Source: Bradyrhizobium altum
GTDB lineage: Bacteria; Pseudomonadota; Alphaproteobacteria; Rhizobiales; Xanthobacteraceae
NCBI RefSeq assembly: GCF_020889705.1
Contig: NZ_JACMYP010000002.1
Location: 124,001-188,000 of the forward strand
Direction: 5' to 3'
Length of the DNA stretch: 64,000 bases
Shown here: positions 33,945 through 41,894 of the stretch, piece by piece
Position numbering within the stretch: the stretch's first letter is position 1
Layout of the letters: the number at the start of each line of letters is the position of its first letter
The notes under the pieces: generated by a model
Told to the model about the DNA's origin: nothing
Databases searched by the model: none
What the model saw: only the letters and a program-made list of their open reading frames with translations
Translations under genes and position numbers: made by a program

Positions 33945-34820
33945 ATGGATCTGGTTCTACAACTGCTGTTCACGGGAATCGGCATCGGCGCGGTCTACGC
34001 GCTGGTCGCGCTCGGCTTCGTGCTGATCTTCCGCGCCACCAACGTGGTGAACTTCGCGCAAGGCGAGTTCTCGATGGTGGCCGCCTATCTGATGGTGGTG
34101 TTCTCGGTCGATCTCGGCTGGCCTTACTGGCTGTCGTTCCTGATCGCGCTCGCCGGCATGGCGCTGTTCGGCGTCATCTTCAATCTCGGCGTCTACTATC
34201 CGTTGCGCCACCGCACCTACCTGCCTGTCATCATCGCCACCATCGGCGCCTCGATCCTGTTGTCGAACTCGGTGCTCGCGATCTACGGCCCGCAGCCGCA
34301 GGTGCTGCAGGGCTGGTTCGATACCCCCGGCATCCAGCTCGGCCCGGTCTATCTCGACAGCCAGTATCTGTTGATCATCGGCGTCACGATCCTTCTGGTG
34401 CTGTTCAATTTCTGGTTCTTCGAGAAGACGCTGCTCGGCAAGAAGCTGCAGGCGACCTCGCAGGACAAGGAAATGGCCTCGCTGCTCGGCATTTCCGTCT
34501 CCACCATGATCATGATCACCTTCATCTATTCGGCCGTGCTCGGCGGTCTCGCCGGCATCCTGGTGGCACCGGTGCTGTTCGTCTCGATCCAGATGGGCTC
34601 GACGATTGCGCTGAAGGCGTTTGCCGCGACCATCATCGGCGGCTTCGGTGACGTTGCCGGCGCCATCGTCGGAGGCCTCGCGCTCGGCGTCATCGAGACG
34701 TTCGGCGCCGCCTATATTTCGGTGCCGTACAAGGACGGCTTTGCCTTCCTGGTGCTGATCGCTTTCCTGGTGTTCCGGCCGCAGGGCATCTTCGGCGAAC
34801 GCGTCGCGGAGAAAGCATGA
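33945..34820 (+). CDS. Liv-type ABC transporter permease (LivH-like)
   Basis: A 291-residue permease with the LivH hallmark NVVNFAQGEFSMVAAYL and about eight hydrophobic helices. Its stop overlaps the start of the next gene by ATGA, indicating translational coupling. Confidence 0.93.
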   Translation: MDLVLQLLFTGIGIGAVYALVALGFVLIFRATNVVNFAQGEFSMVAAYLMVVFSVDLGWPYWLSFLIALAGMALFGVIFNLGVYYPLRHRTYLPVIIATIGASILLSNSVLAIYGPQPQVLQGWFDTPGIQLGPVYLDSQYLLIIGVTILLVLFNFWFFEKTLLGKKLQATSQDKEMASLLGISVSTMIMITFIYSAVLGGLAGILVAPVLFVSIQMGSTIALKAFAATIIGGFGDVAGAIVGGLALGVIETFGAAYISVPYKDGFAFLVLIAFLVFRPQGIFGERVAEKA

Positions 34821-36589
34821 GCGCCAGCGACAACATGATTCCGGCGCCGGCCGTGCGCTCGAAACCGCTGATCATCCGTCATCTGCCGTATTTCATCGGC
34901 GCCGCGGTGCTGGTGGCGCTCGCCGCCGGCATGCAGTTCGACGGCTACATCCTCAACATCCTGCTGCAGGCAACGACCTTCTCGATCGCGGTGTTCGGGC
35001 TTTCGGTCGTGCTCGGCCTGTGCGGCCAGATCAACCTGGCGCAGGCCGCGTTCTTCGGGTTCGGCGCCTATGCCGTCGGCCTCGGCACCGCCGACCTGCA
35101 TCTGAACTTCTGGCTTTGCCTGGTCGGCGCCTGCGCGATCACGCTGGTTGCCGGTGCATTCCTCGGCATGTCGACGCTGCGGCTCGGCGGGCACTACCTT
35201 GCGATGGTCACGATCTCGTTCCAGCAGATCGTGACGCTGGTCATGATCAATGCGGTCGGCGTGACCCACGGACCGGACGGCGTCGCCAACATTCGCCGGC
35301 CCGAGCTGTTCCAATCCTCGCAAAGCTATCTGGCTTTCTGCGTCGCGATGCTCGCCATCGTCGGCTATCTGGTCTGGCATCTGCCCGACACCAAGCTTGG
35401 CCGTGCCATGCGCGCGGTGCGCGACAATGAGCTCGCGGCCGGCGTCAACGGCATCGACGTGTTCCGCACCAAGGTCTCCGCCTTTGCGGTGTGCGCGGTG
35501 CTCGGCGGCCTCGCGGGTGGCCTGTTCGCAGGCGGCTTCGCTTATGTCAGTCCGGACCAGTTCTCGTTTGCGGAATCGATCCAGTTTCTGACCATGTCGC
35601 TGCTCGGCGGCGTGGCCTCGCCGATCGGCTCGGCGATCGGCACCGGGCTGTTGATCCTGATTCCGGAATGGCTGCGCTTCCTGAAGAGCGTGCCCGGTCT
35701 CTACCTCGCGATCTACGGCCTGTCGGTGATCCTGATCATCCGCTTCATGCCGGACGGCATCTGGGGCTTCGTGTCCGACGCGTTCACACGCTGGCGCGCG
35801 CACACCAAGGCGCCGCCGGTCGCGGGAGCGCTCCTGCTCAAGCCTGCGACGACCGGCGGCGACATCGTGCTCGAAGTCACCGGGCTCTCGAAGCATTTCG
35901 GCGGCCTCAAGGCGGTCGATGGCGTCGACATCGCGGTCAAGCGCGGCAGCGTGCATGCGCTGATTGGACCCAACGGCTCCGGCAAGACCACGACGCTGAA
36001 CGTGCTGTCCGGTCTCTACAAGGCGACCGCGGGCAGGATCGTGCTCGACGGCACCGACATCACCGGCATGGCGCCGCATCAGCGCACCGCGGCGGGGCTC
36101 GGACGCACCTTCCAGAACATCCGCCTGTTCCGCTCGATGACGGCGCTGGAGAATGTCGAGATCGGCGCCGAGCGGCCCGGCAACACCATGATCGGGAAGG
36201 GCGACGACGCGCTGACCGAGCGCGCGATGGAGGCGCTGACCTTCGTCGGGCTCGGCAACCGGGCCAACGAGCTGATCTCGAGCTTCTCCTACGGCCATCA
36301 GCGGCTGATCGAGATCGCGCGCGCGCTGGCCTCGAACCCGACGCTGCTGCTGCTCGACGAACCGGCCGCCGGCCTCAACTCGACCGAGAAGCTGGAGCTG
36401 CATGAGCTGCTCAAGCGCATCGCCGCGCAAGGCCTCACCATCCTGATCATCGATCATGATATGACGCTGGTCTCGGAAGCCGCCCAGCACATCACCGTGC
36501 TGAACTTCGGACGCCGCATCGCGGACGGCGAGTCCATGGCGGTGCTGCGTCATCCCGACGTCGTCTCCGCCTATCTCGGGAGCGAATGA
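34817..36589 (+). CDS. LivM-LivG fusion: permease joined to ATP-binding domain
   Basis: A 590-residue fusion. Residues about 1-330 are a LivM-like permease (QINLAQAAFFGFGAYAVGLG). A linker (FTRWRAHTKAPPVAGALLLK) leads into a LivG-type ATPase from about 348, with Walker A GPNGSGKTTT near 384, signature region SFSYGHQRLIE and Walker B LLLLDEPAAG. Fusion of the two subunits guarantees one-to-one stoichiometry. GGAGAAAGC precedes the ATG inside livH. The gene ends in an ATGA overlap with livF. In the first Liv operon of this window these are separate genes. Confidence 0.94.
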   Translation: MSASDNMIPAPAVRSKPLIIRHLPYFIGAAVLVALAAGMQFDGYILNILLQATTFSIAVFGLSVVLGLCGQINLAQAAFFGFGAYAVGLGTADLHLNFWLCLVGACAITLVAGAFLGMSTLRLGGHYLAMVTISFQQIVTLVMINAVGVTHGPDGVANIRRPELFQSSQSYLAFCVAMLAIVGYLVWHLPDTKLGRAMRAVRDNELAAGVNGIDVFRTKVSAFAVCAVLGGLAGGLFAGGFAYVSPDQFSFAESIQFLTMSLLGGVASPIGSAIGTGLLILIPEWLRFLKSVPGLYLAIYGLSVILIIRFMPDGIWGFVSDAFTRWRAHTKAPPVAGALLLKPATTGGDIVLEVTGLSKHFGGLKAVDGVDIAVKRGSVHALIGPNGSGKTTTLNVLSGLYKATAGRIVLDGTDITGMAPHQRTAAGLGRTFQNIRLFRSMTALENVEIGAERPGNTMIGKGDDALTERAMEALTFVGLGNRANELISSFSYGHQRLIEIARALASNPTLLLLDEPAAGLNSTEKLELHELLKRIAAQGLTILIIDHDMTLVSEAAQHITVLNFGRRIADGESMAVLRHPDVVSAYLGSE

Positions 36590-37317
36590 TGCCGCTGCTC
36601 GAAATCCGCAATCTCGTGGTCCGCTACGGCGAGATCGAGGCGCTGCGCGGCGTCACCATCGCCGTGGAGCAGGGGCAAGTGGTCACGCTGCTCGGCGCCA
36701 ACGGCGCCGGCAAGTCGACCACGCTGCGCGCGATCTCCGGCCTCGCCAAGCCTGCCTCCGGCGACATCCTGTTCGACGGTCACTCGATCGCGGGCCTTGG
36801 GCCGGAAGCGATCGTGCGGCTCGGCATCTCGCATGTACCGGAAGGCCGCCGCGTGTTTCCGGGTCTCAGCGTGAAAGAGAACATCATGCTCGGCGCGTCG
36901 AACCGGAAGGTCGGGGCGTCGCAGATCTCGCGCGAGGCCGACGCGATGTTCGACCTGTTCCCGGACATCCGCGCCTTCTCCAACGCACTCGGCTGGACGC
37001 TGTCCGGCGGCCAATTGCAGATGGTCGCGGTGGCGCGCGGCCTGATGGCCAAGCCGCGGCTGTTGCTGCTCGATGAGCCCTCGCTCGGGCTGGCACCTGT
37101 GATCGTGCAGGCGGTGTTCCGCATCATTTCGCAGATCAGGAAGGACACCACGGTCTTGCTCGTCGAGCAAAATGCGCGCATGGGACTTTCGGTCGCCGAT
37201 CACGGCTTCGTCCTGGAAACCGGGCGGATCGTGCTGGGCGGCAAGCCCGACGAATTGTGGGGCAACGAAGCCATCGCCGCGGCCTATCTCGGCGGCCACG
37301 CCAAAACCCACGCCTGA
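36586..37317 (+). CDS. Liv-type ABC transporter ATP-binding protein (LivF-like)
   Basis: A 243-residue ATPase with Walker A GANGAGKSTT, signature LSGGQLQM and Walker B LLLLDEPSLGLAP. It completes the second transporter. Two adjacent ATGs exist; 36586 overlaps the previous stop. It is followed 36 bases later by an Ldh2-type dehydrogenase, probably in the same transcript. Confidence 0.93.
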   Translation: MMPLLEIRNLVVRYGEIEALRGVTIAVEQGQVVTLLGANGAGKSTTLRAISGLAKPASGDILFDGHSIAGLGPEAIVRLGISHVPEGRRVFPGLSVKENIMLGASNRKVGASQISREADAMFDLFPDIRAFSNALGWTLSGGQLQMVAVARGLMAKPRLLLLDEPSLGLAPVIVQAVFRIISQIRKDTTVLLVEQNARMGLSVADHGFVLETGRIVLGGKPDELWGNEAIAAAYLGGHAKTHA

Positions 37318-37353
37318 CAACGCACTGTGCTTCATCGAGCGAGCGAGTTTTTC

Positions 37354-38439
37354 ATGGTCACCATCAAGGTCGATAATCTCATCAACTTCGTGTCCGAAGT
37401 GTTCTCCCATTCGGAGTCCTCTCCGGAAGAGGCGAAGCGCATCGCGACCTATTTGACGACCGCGAATCTGACGGGCCATGATAGCCACGGCGTGATCCGC
37501 GTGCCCGTCTATGTCCGTTGGAAGAAGATGGGCTCGATCGTGCCGAACCAGACCCCCGAGGTCGTGGTCGACACGGCCTCGCTCGCGGTGGTCGACGGCA
37601 AGTTCGGTTATGGCCAGACCGTTACGCCGGTTGCAGTGAGGCTCGGCATCGAGAAGTGCAAGAAGGCGGGGCTTGCTGCGGTCGCACTGCGCAACTCCGG
37701 CCACCTCGGGCGCGTCGGCGACTGGGCCGAAATGGCTGCCGCCGAAGGGCTTGTGTCTGTTCATTTCGTGACCGCGGCGGGCTCGTTGCTGGTGGCGCCT
37801 TATGGCGGCGTCGAGAAGCGGCTGTCGACGGCGCCCTATTGCGTCGGCATTCCGCGCCAGGGCCAGGATCCGATCGTGCTCGATTTCGCGACCTCGGTCG
37901 TTGCCGAGGGCAAGTGCCTGGTAGCAAGCCGCGGCGGCAAGAAGCTGCCGCACGGCGCGCTCGTCGATGCCGACGGCACGCTGAGCGAGGATCCGCACGT
38001 GCTGTATGGCCCGTACACGCCAGACGGGCCGCGCGACCACACCAAGGGAACCGGCGCGATCCGCGCCTTCGGCGATCACAAGGGCTCGGGTCTCGCCTTC
38101 ATCTGCGAGCTGCTCGGCGGTGCACTGACCGGCACCGGCGCGACGTCGTCGGACCGCCGCTTCGCCAACGGCATGATGGCGTTCTACATCGACCCCAAGG
38201 TGATCGACACCAGCAACTTCTTCGATGGCGAAATCACCCGCTACACCGATTTCATCCGCGCCACCAAGCCGATCGCGGGCACGGAGTCCGTGCTGGTTCC
38301 GGGCGATCCCGAGCGGAAAACCCGTGCCGATCGCACCAGGAATGGCATCCCCTTGCCTGACGACACCTGGGCAGCGATAGTGAATACCGCACGCGAAGTC
38401 GGCGTCAGCGAAGTTTCGATCCAGCGGGCGACCAGCTGA
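37354..38439 (+). CDS. malate/lactate/ureidoglycolate dehydrogenase family (Ldh2) oxidoreductase
   Basis: A 361-residue NAD(P)H-dependent oxidoreductase of the LDH2/MDH2 family, which reduces or oxidises alpha-hydroxy/2-oxo acids. Typical segments are TANLTGHDSHGVIR near the N-terminus (active-site histidine region), NSGHLGRVGDWAEMAA and GDHKGSGLAFICELL. The ATG at 37354 gives MVTIKVD; an in-frame GTG at 37327 would add nine residues. In context it may act on the pyruvate, hydroxypyruvate or tartronate-type product of the adjacent aldolase (inference). Confidence 0.88.
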   Translation: MVTIKVDNLINFVSEVFSHSESSPEEAKRIATYLTTANLTGHDSHGVIRVPVYVRWKKMGSIVPNQTPEVVVDTASLAVVDGKFGYGQTVTPVAVRLGIEKCKKAGLAAVALRNSGHLGRVGDWAEMAAAEGLVSVHFVTAAGSLLVAPYGGVEKRLSTAPYCVGIPRQGQDPIVLDFATSVVAEGKCLVASRGGKKLPHGALVDADGTLSEDPHVLYGPYTPDGPRDHTKGTGAIRAFGDHKGSGLAFICELLGGALTGTGATSSDRRFANGMMAFYIDPKVIDTSNFFDGEITRYTDFIRATKPIAGTESVLVPGDPERKTRADRTRNGIPLPDDTWAAIVNTAREVGVSEVSIQRATS

Positions 38440-38478
38440 GGCTCGTCCCCCAATAAACCGCAAAGGGAAACGCGATCA

Positions 38479-39255
38479 ATGGCAAACAAGGTCAAGCAAG
38501 TCTGGGCATCGGGCAAGGCGGTGGTGAACGCGTGGCTCGCGATCCCCTCCGGGTTCTCGGCCGAAGTGATCGCGCAATGCGGCTTCGACAGCGTCACCGT
38601 CGACATGCAGCATGGCGTGCAGGATTATCAGTCGATGGTGCAGTGCTTCCAGTCGATGCATGCCCATCCGGTCACGCCGATGGTCCGCGTGCCCTGGAAT
38701 GAGCCGGGCATCATCGGCAAGGTGCTGGACGGCGGCGCCTACGGCGTGATCTGCCCGATGGTCAACACGCCGCAGGAAGCCAAGAACCTGGTTTCCTACG
38801 CCAAGTATCCGCCGAAGGGCGTGCGCTCCAACGGCCCGATCCGCGCCGGCATGTACGGCTCGGCCGGCACCTATCAGCAGACGGCCAACGACGAGATCGT
38901 GCTGCTGCCGATGATGGAAACCAAGACCGCGGTCGAGAACATGGAAGCGATCCTCGATGTCGAAGGCATCGATGGCGTCTATATCGGTCCGTCCGATCTC
39001 GGCTTCTCCTACGGTCTGGTGCCGAAGCTCGATCGCGACGAGCCCGAGATCCTCAAGATCTACGAGAAGATCATCAAGGAGTGCGGCAAGCGCGGTCTCA
39101 ACCCGGGCATCCACTGCTCGGGTGCGGAGGGCGCCGTGCGCGCGATCAACATGGGCTTCAAGCTCGTGACGCTGTCGAACGAAGTCGGCCTGATGCAGGT
39201 CTATGCCAGGATGCAGGTCAACCAGACCCGCGAGAAGTCCGGCGGCAAGGCGTAA
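38479..39255 (+). CDS. HpcH/HpaI-family class II aldolase
   Basis: A 258-residue metal-dependent aldolase. Family motifs are VDMQHGVQDY, metal/carboxylate-binding METKTAVENMEAI and YIGPSDLGFSYG. Known members cleave 4-hydroxy-2-oxo-heptanedioate (HpaI), 2-dehydro-3-deoxy-glucarate (GarL) or rhamnonate aldols to pyruvate plus an aldehyde. It could finish the homoprotocatechuate pathway, which has no other hpaI in this window. But it lies 8 kb away in a group with a GarD/UxaA-type dehydratase, which favours a sugar-acid substrate. AAAGGGAAA precedes the ATG. Confidence 0.88.
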   Translation: MANKVKQVWASGKAVVNAWLAIPSGFSAEVIAQCGFDSVTVDMQHGVQDYQSMVQCFQSMHAHPVTPMVRVPWNEPGIIGKVLDGGAYGVICPMVNTPQEAKNLVSYAKYPPKGVRSNGPIRAGMYGSAGTYQQTANDEIVLLPMMETKTAVENMEAILDVEGIDGVYIGPSDLGFSYGLVPKLDRDEPEILKIYEKIIKECGKRGLNPGIHCSGAEGAVRAINMGFKLVTLSNEVGLMQVYARMQVNQTREKSGGKA

Positions 39256-39283
39256 GGACTGTCCGCAATGTTAGCTCTGCTTC

Positions 39284-39485
39284 CTCGCCCTGCTCTCATG
39301 TCCGCCGAAGCCCGCCTTCTGGCGAAGGCGGATGCGGGGAGAGGGTTGGGGTGAAGGGCCTCCATCCGGCGAGTACTTTGTTTGCGATTGCGCGTGTGCC
39401 TTGCCCCTCACCCGAATTCTCGCTGTGCGAGAATTCGACCTCTCCCCGTAAAGGACGGGGAGAGGTGAAGACGAAGGAGAACTCC
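39284..39485. repeat. family C repeat with two 10-bp hairpins
   Basis: The region contains CGCCTTCTGGCGAAGGCG, a hairpin GAATTCTCGC-TGT-GCGAGAATTC at 39414-39436, and CCTCTCCCCG-7 nt-CGGGGAGAGG at 39439-39465. It differs from families A and B. It runs into the leader of the next gene, with the ribosome site AAGGAG only about ten bases after the last hairpin. Confidence 0.7.
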
Positions 39486-39486
39486 C

Positions 39487-41010
39487 ATGGCCTCGGCACA
39501 AGTGATCCGTCTGCACGCCGACGACAGCGTCCTGATCGCGCGCGCGAGCCTGCCGCCGGGGCTCGAGGTCACCGACGGCGTCACCACCGTCGATCGCATT
39601 CCCGCGGGCCACAAGGTCGCGATCAAGCCGATCGCACAGGGCGAGCCGATCCGGCGCTATGGTCAGATCATCGGCTTCGCGACACAGCCGATTGCGCCCG
39701 GCCAGCACGTGCATACGCAGAACTGCGGCATGGGCGATTTCGCCAAGGACTATGCCTACGGCGTCGACGTCAAGCCGGTGCCGAATTTCGATCTGCCGGC
39801 GACGTTTGAGGGCATCCGCCGCGCCGACGGCCGCGTCGCGACGCGCAATTATATCGGCATCCTCACCTCGGTGAATTGCAGCGCCCATGTCGCCGGAATC
39901 GTCGCCGACATGTTCAAGAAGAATCCGTTCACCGGCGACAACCCGCTGGCCGATTTCCCGAATGTCGACGGCGTCGTCGCGCTGACCCACAAGACCGGCT
40001 GCGGCATGACCCAGGACGAGCCATTGGCGCTGCTTCGCCGCACGCTCGGCGGCTATGCGCGCCACGTCAATTTCTCCAACGTCATCGTGCTCGGCCTCGG
40101 CTGCGAGGTGAACCAGATCGGCGGCCTGATGGCCGAGCAGAAGCTCGCCGGCCGTCTGCGCGCGATGGACATCCAGGAGGTCGGCGGGACGCGCAAGACC
40201 GTGGAAGCCGGCGTTGCCTTCGTGAAGGAAGCGCTCACCGACGCCAACAAGGTCAAGCGCGAGGCGGTGCCGGCGAGTGAGTTGACGGTGGCGCTGCAAT
40301 GCGGCGGCTCGGATGGCTATTCCGGCGTGTCGGCCAATCCGGCGCTCGGGGCCGCGAGCGATCTGCTGGTCCGTCACGGCGGCACGGTGATCCTGTCGGA
40401 GACGCCGGAGACCTACGGCGCCGAGCATCTGTTGACCCGTCGCGCCGTCAGCCGCGAGGTCGGTGAGAAGCTGGTCGGCCTGATGCGCTGGTGGGAGGAA
40501 TACACCCAGCGTGAGGGCGCCGAGATGAACGCCAATCCGAGCCCCGGCAACAAGGCCGGCGGCCTCACCACGATCCTTGAGAAGTCGCTCGGCGCGATGG
40601 CCAAGGCGGGCAGCACCAATCTCGTCGACGTCCTGCACTACGCCGAGCCCGTCACCAAGAAGGGTTTTGTGTTCATGGACACGCCCGGCTACGACCCGGT
40701 CGCCGCGACCGGGCAGGTGGCCGGCGGCGCCAACCTGGTCTGCTTCACCACCGGCCGCGGCAGCGTGTTCGGCTGCAAGCCCGCGCCGTCGATCAAGCTC
40801 GCCACCAACACGCCGATGTACAAGCGGATGGAAGACGACATGGACGTCAATTGCGGCACCATCCTCGACGGCGAGGAGAGCGTACAGGAATGCGGCCAGC
40901 GCATCTTCGACCTGATCCTCAAGACCGCCTCGGGCCAGCCGACCAAGAGCGAGAGCTTTGATTTCGGCGGTGCCGAATTCGCGCCGTGGGTCTTGGGCGC
41001 GACGATGTAG
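39487..41010 (+). CDS. UxaA/GarD-family dehydratase (altronate/galactarate-type)
   Basis: A 507-residue hydrolyase with an N-terminal SAF-like domain (residues about 10-95, VLIARASLPPGLEV to VHTQNCGMGDF) and the C-terminal galactarate/altronate dehydratase domain with conserved cysteines (KTGCGMTQD, LGLGCEVNQIGG, CGGSDGYSG). Such enzymes dehydrate altronate or galactarate with iron. The substrate is undetermined. It is next to an HpaI-type aldolase and an Ldh2 enzyme, a set that resembles aldarate catabolism. Confidence 0.88.
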   Translation: MASAQVIRLHADDSVLIARASLPPGLEVTDGVTTVDRIPAGHKVAIKPIAQGEPIRRYGQIIGFATQPIAPGQHVHTQNCGMGDFAKDYAYGVDVKPVPNFDLPATFEGIRRADGRVATRNYIGILTSVNCSAHVAGIVADMFKKNPFTGDNPLADFPNVDGVVALTHKTGCGMTQDEPLALLRRTLGGYARHVNFSNVIVLGLGCEVNQIGGLMAEQKLAGRLRAMDIQEVGGTRKTVEAGVAFVKEALTDANKVKREAVPASELTVALQCGGSDGYSGVSANPALGAASDLLVRHGGTVILSETPETYGAEHLLTRRAVSREVGEKLVGLMRWWEEYTQREGAEMNANPSPGNKAGGLTTILEKSLGAMAKAGSTNLVDVLHYAEPVTKKGFVFMDTPGYDPVAATGQVAGGANLVCFTTGRGSVFGCKPAPSIKLATNTPMYKRMEDDMDVNCGTILDGEESVQECGQRIFDLILKTASGQPTKSESFDFGGAEFAPWVLGATM

Positions 41011-41042
41011 TTTAGGGCTACGATCCAGCCTTACACTCCGCT

Positions 41043-41179
41043 GTCGTCCCTGCCGAGTGCGCAATTGCGCCCGGGAGCAGGGCCCCATAACCACCGGCCG
41101 TAGTGATGTGCAAGGCGTCTGCCACCGTTTTTCATCGATGAATCACGCGGTATGGGTCCCTGCTTTCGCAGGGACGACG
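41043..41179. repeat. family A palindromic repeat (copy 7) with nested palindrome
   Basis: Left end GTCGTCCCTGC and right end GCAGGGACGAC. The left hairpin loop carries GTGCGCAATTGCGC (41057-41070), so the nested motif is in the left arm here and in the right arm of copy 6. Confidence 0.85.
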
Positions 41180-41247
41180 AGTTCTGTTGACATGGTCTCC
41201 CGGATTACGCTTCGCTCCATCCGGGCAACGGACTGAACGGAGGCAAG

Positions 41248-41751
41248 GTGCGCGCGGGTCGATTGGGAATCATTGGATGCCTCGCATTCCTGGCCGCCTT
41301 GAGTCTTGGCGTCGGTTCGGCTGACGCCGCAACCATCGTGGCACTTGGCGCGAGCAATACCTACGGCAAAGGCGTGGCGCGCAACCAGGCCTATCCCGCG
41401 CAGCTCGAAGCGATCTTGCGGGCGAAGGGTTTGAACGTCCGTGTCGTGAACGCCGGCATCAATGGCGACACCACGGAAGGGATGCTGCAACGTCTGGACC
41501 GTGCCGTCCCGAACGGGACCCGTGCGGTGATTCTACAGCCGGGCGGCAATGACCGGCGCAAGGGCAGCCCTGACCGGACCGCGGATATCCAAAGTCGACT
41601 GAGCGCCCGCGGCATCGCGGTGATCATGCTTCCTAACGGGATGCTGGGCGGGCTCCCGCATCAGCCCGATGGCCAGCATTTGACTCCCGAGGGCTATCAC
41701 ACGCTCGCCGAGCAGCTCGCTTCGCAGGTATCCGGCGCGATCGGCCGCTAG
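41248..41751 (+). CDS. SGNH-type secreted hydrolase/arylesterase-like protein
   Basis: A 167-residue protein with a signal peptide (LGIIGCLAFLAALSLG, cleavage likely after SADA) and an SGNH/GDSL-like fold. Block I reads GASNTYG with the nucleophile serine; NGDTTEGM and the C-terminal PDGQHLTPEGY supply the Asp/His pair. Block I has GASN instead of GDS, which some TesA-like proteins tolerate. It may be a periplasmic lipase, thioesterase or deacetylase. GGAGG sits before the GTG start. It lies upstream of the transglutaminase operon with a gap of about 140 bp. Confidence 0.8.
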   Translation: MRAGRLGIIGCLAFLAALSLGVGSADAATIVALGASNTYGKGVARNQAYPAQLEAILRAKGLNVRVVNAGINGDTTEGMLQRLDRAVPNGTRAVILQPGGNDRRKGSPDRTADIQSRLSARGIAVIMLPNGMLGGLPHQPDGQHLTPEGYHTLAEQLASQVSGAIGR

Positions 41752-41894
41752 CGGGTGAGGCTAACCAGCCACGCCAGTTGCTGAGGTCGGGACAACGCGG
41801 CGGATAATTCCTGGGCAGTCGCTGCCCGTTGTTAGTGCTTGATGTCGACCGGCAGCAGTGTTCTGCTCAAAAAAGCTGCTGGAGTCCTCGGTCC

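Noticed and set aside
34712..38463. Two long minus-strand frames opposite the second Liv transporter and Ldh2 gene
   Set aside because: Codon-bias shadows; they mirror real genes and have no recognisable motif.
39271..41094. Long minus-strand frame opposite the GarD/UxaA gene
   Set aside because: Runs through a repeat element and into a clear gene; the translation is His/Arg/Ala-rich without domains.
1625..41179. Regularly repeated palindromes as a CRISPR array
   Set aside because: The copies are kilobases apart, vary in length and have no spacer-repeat structure or cas genes.
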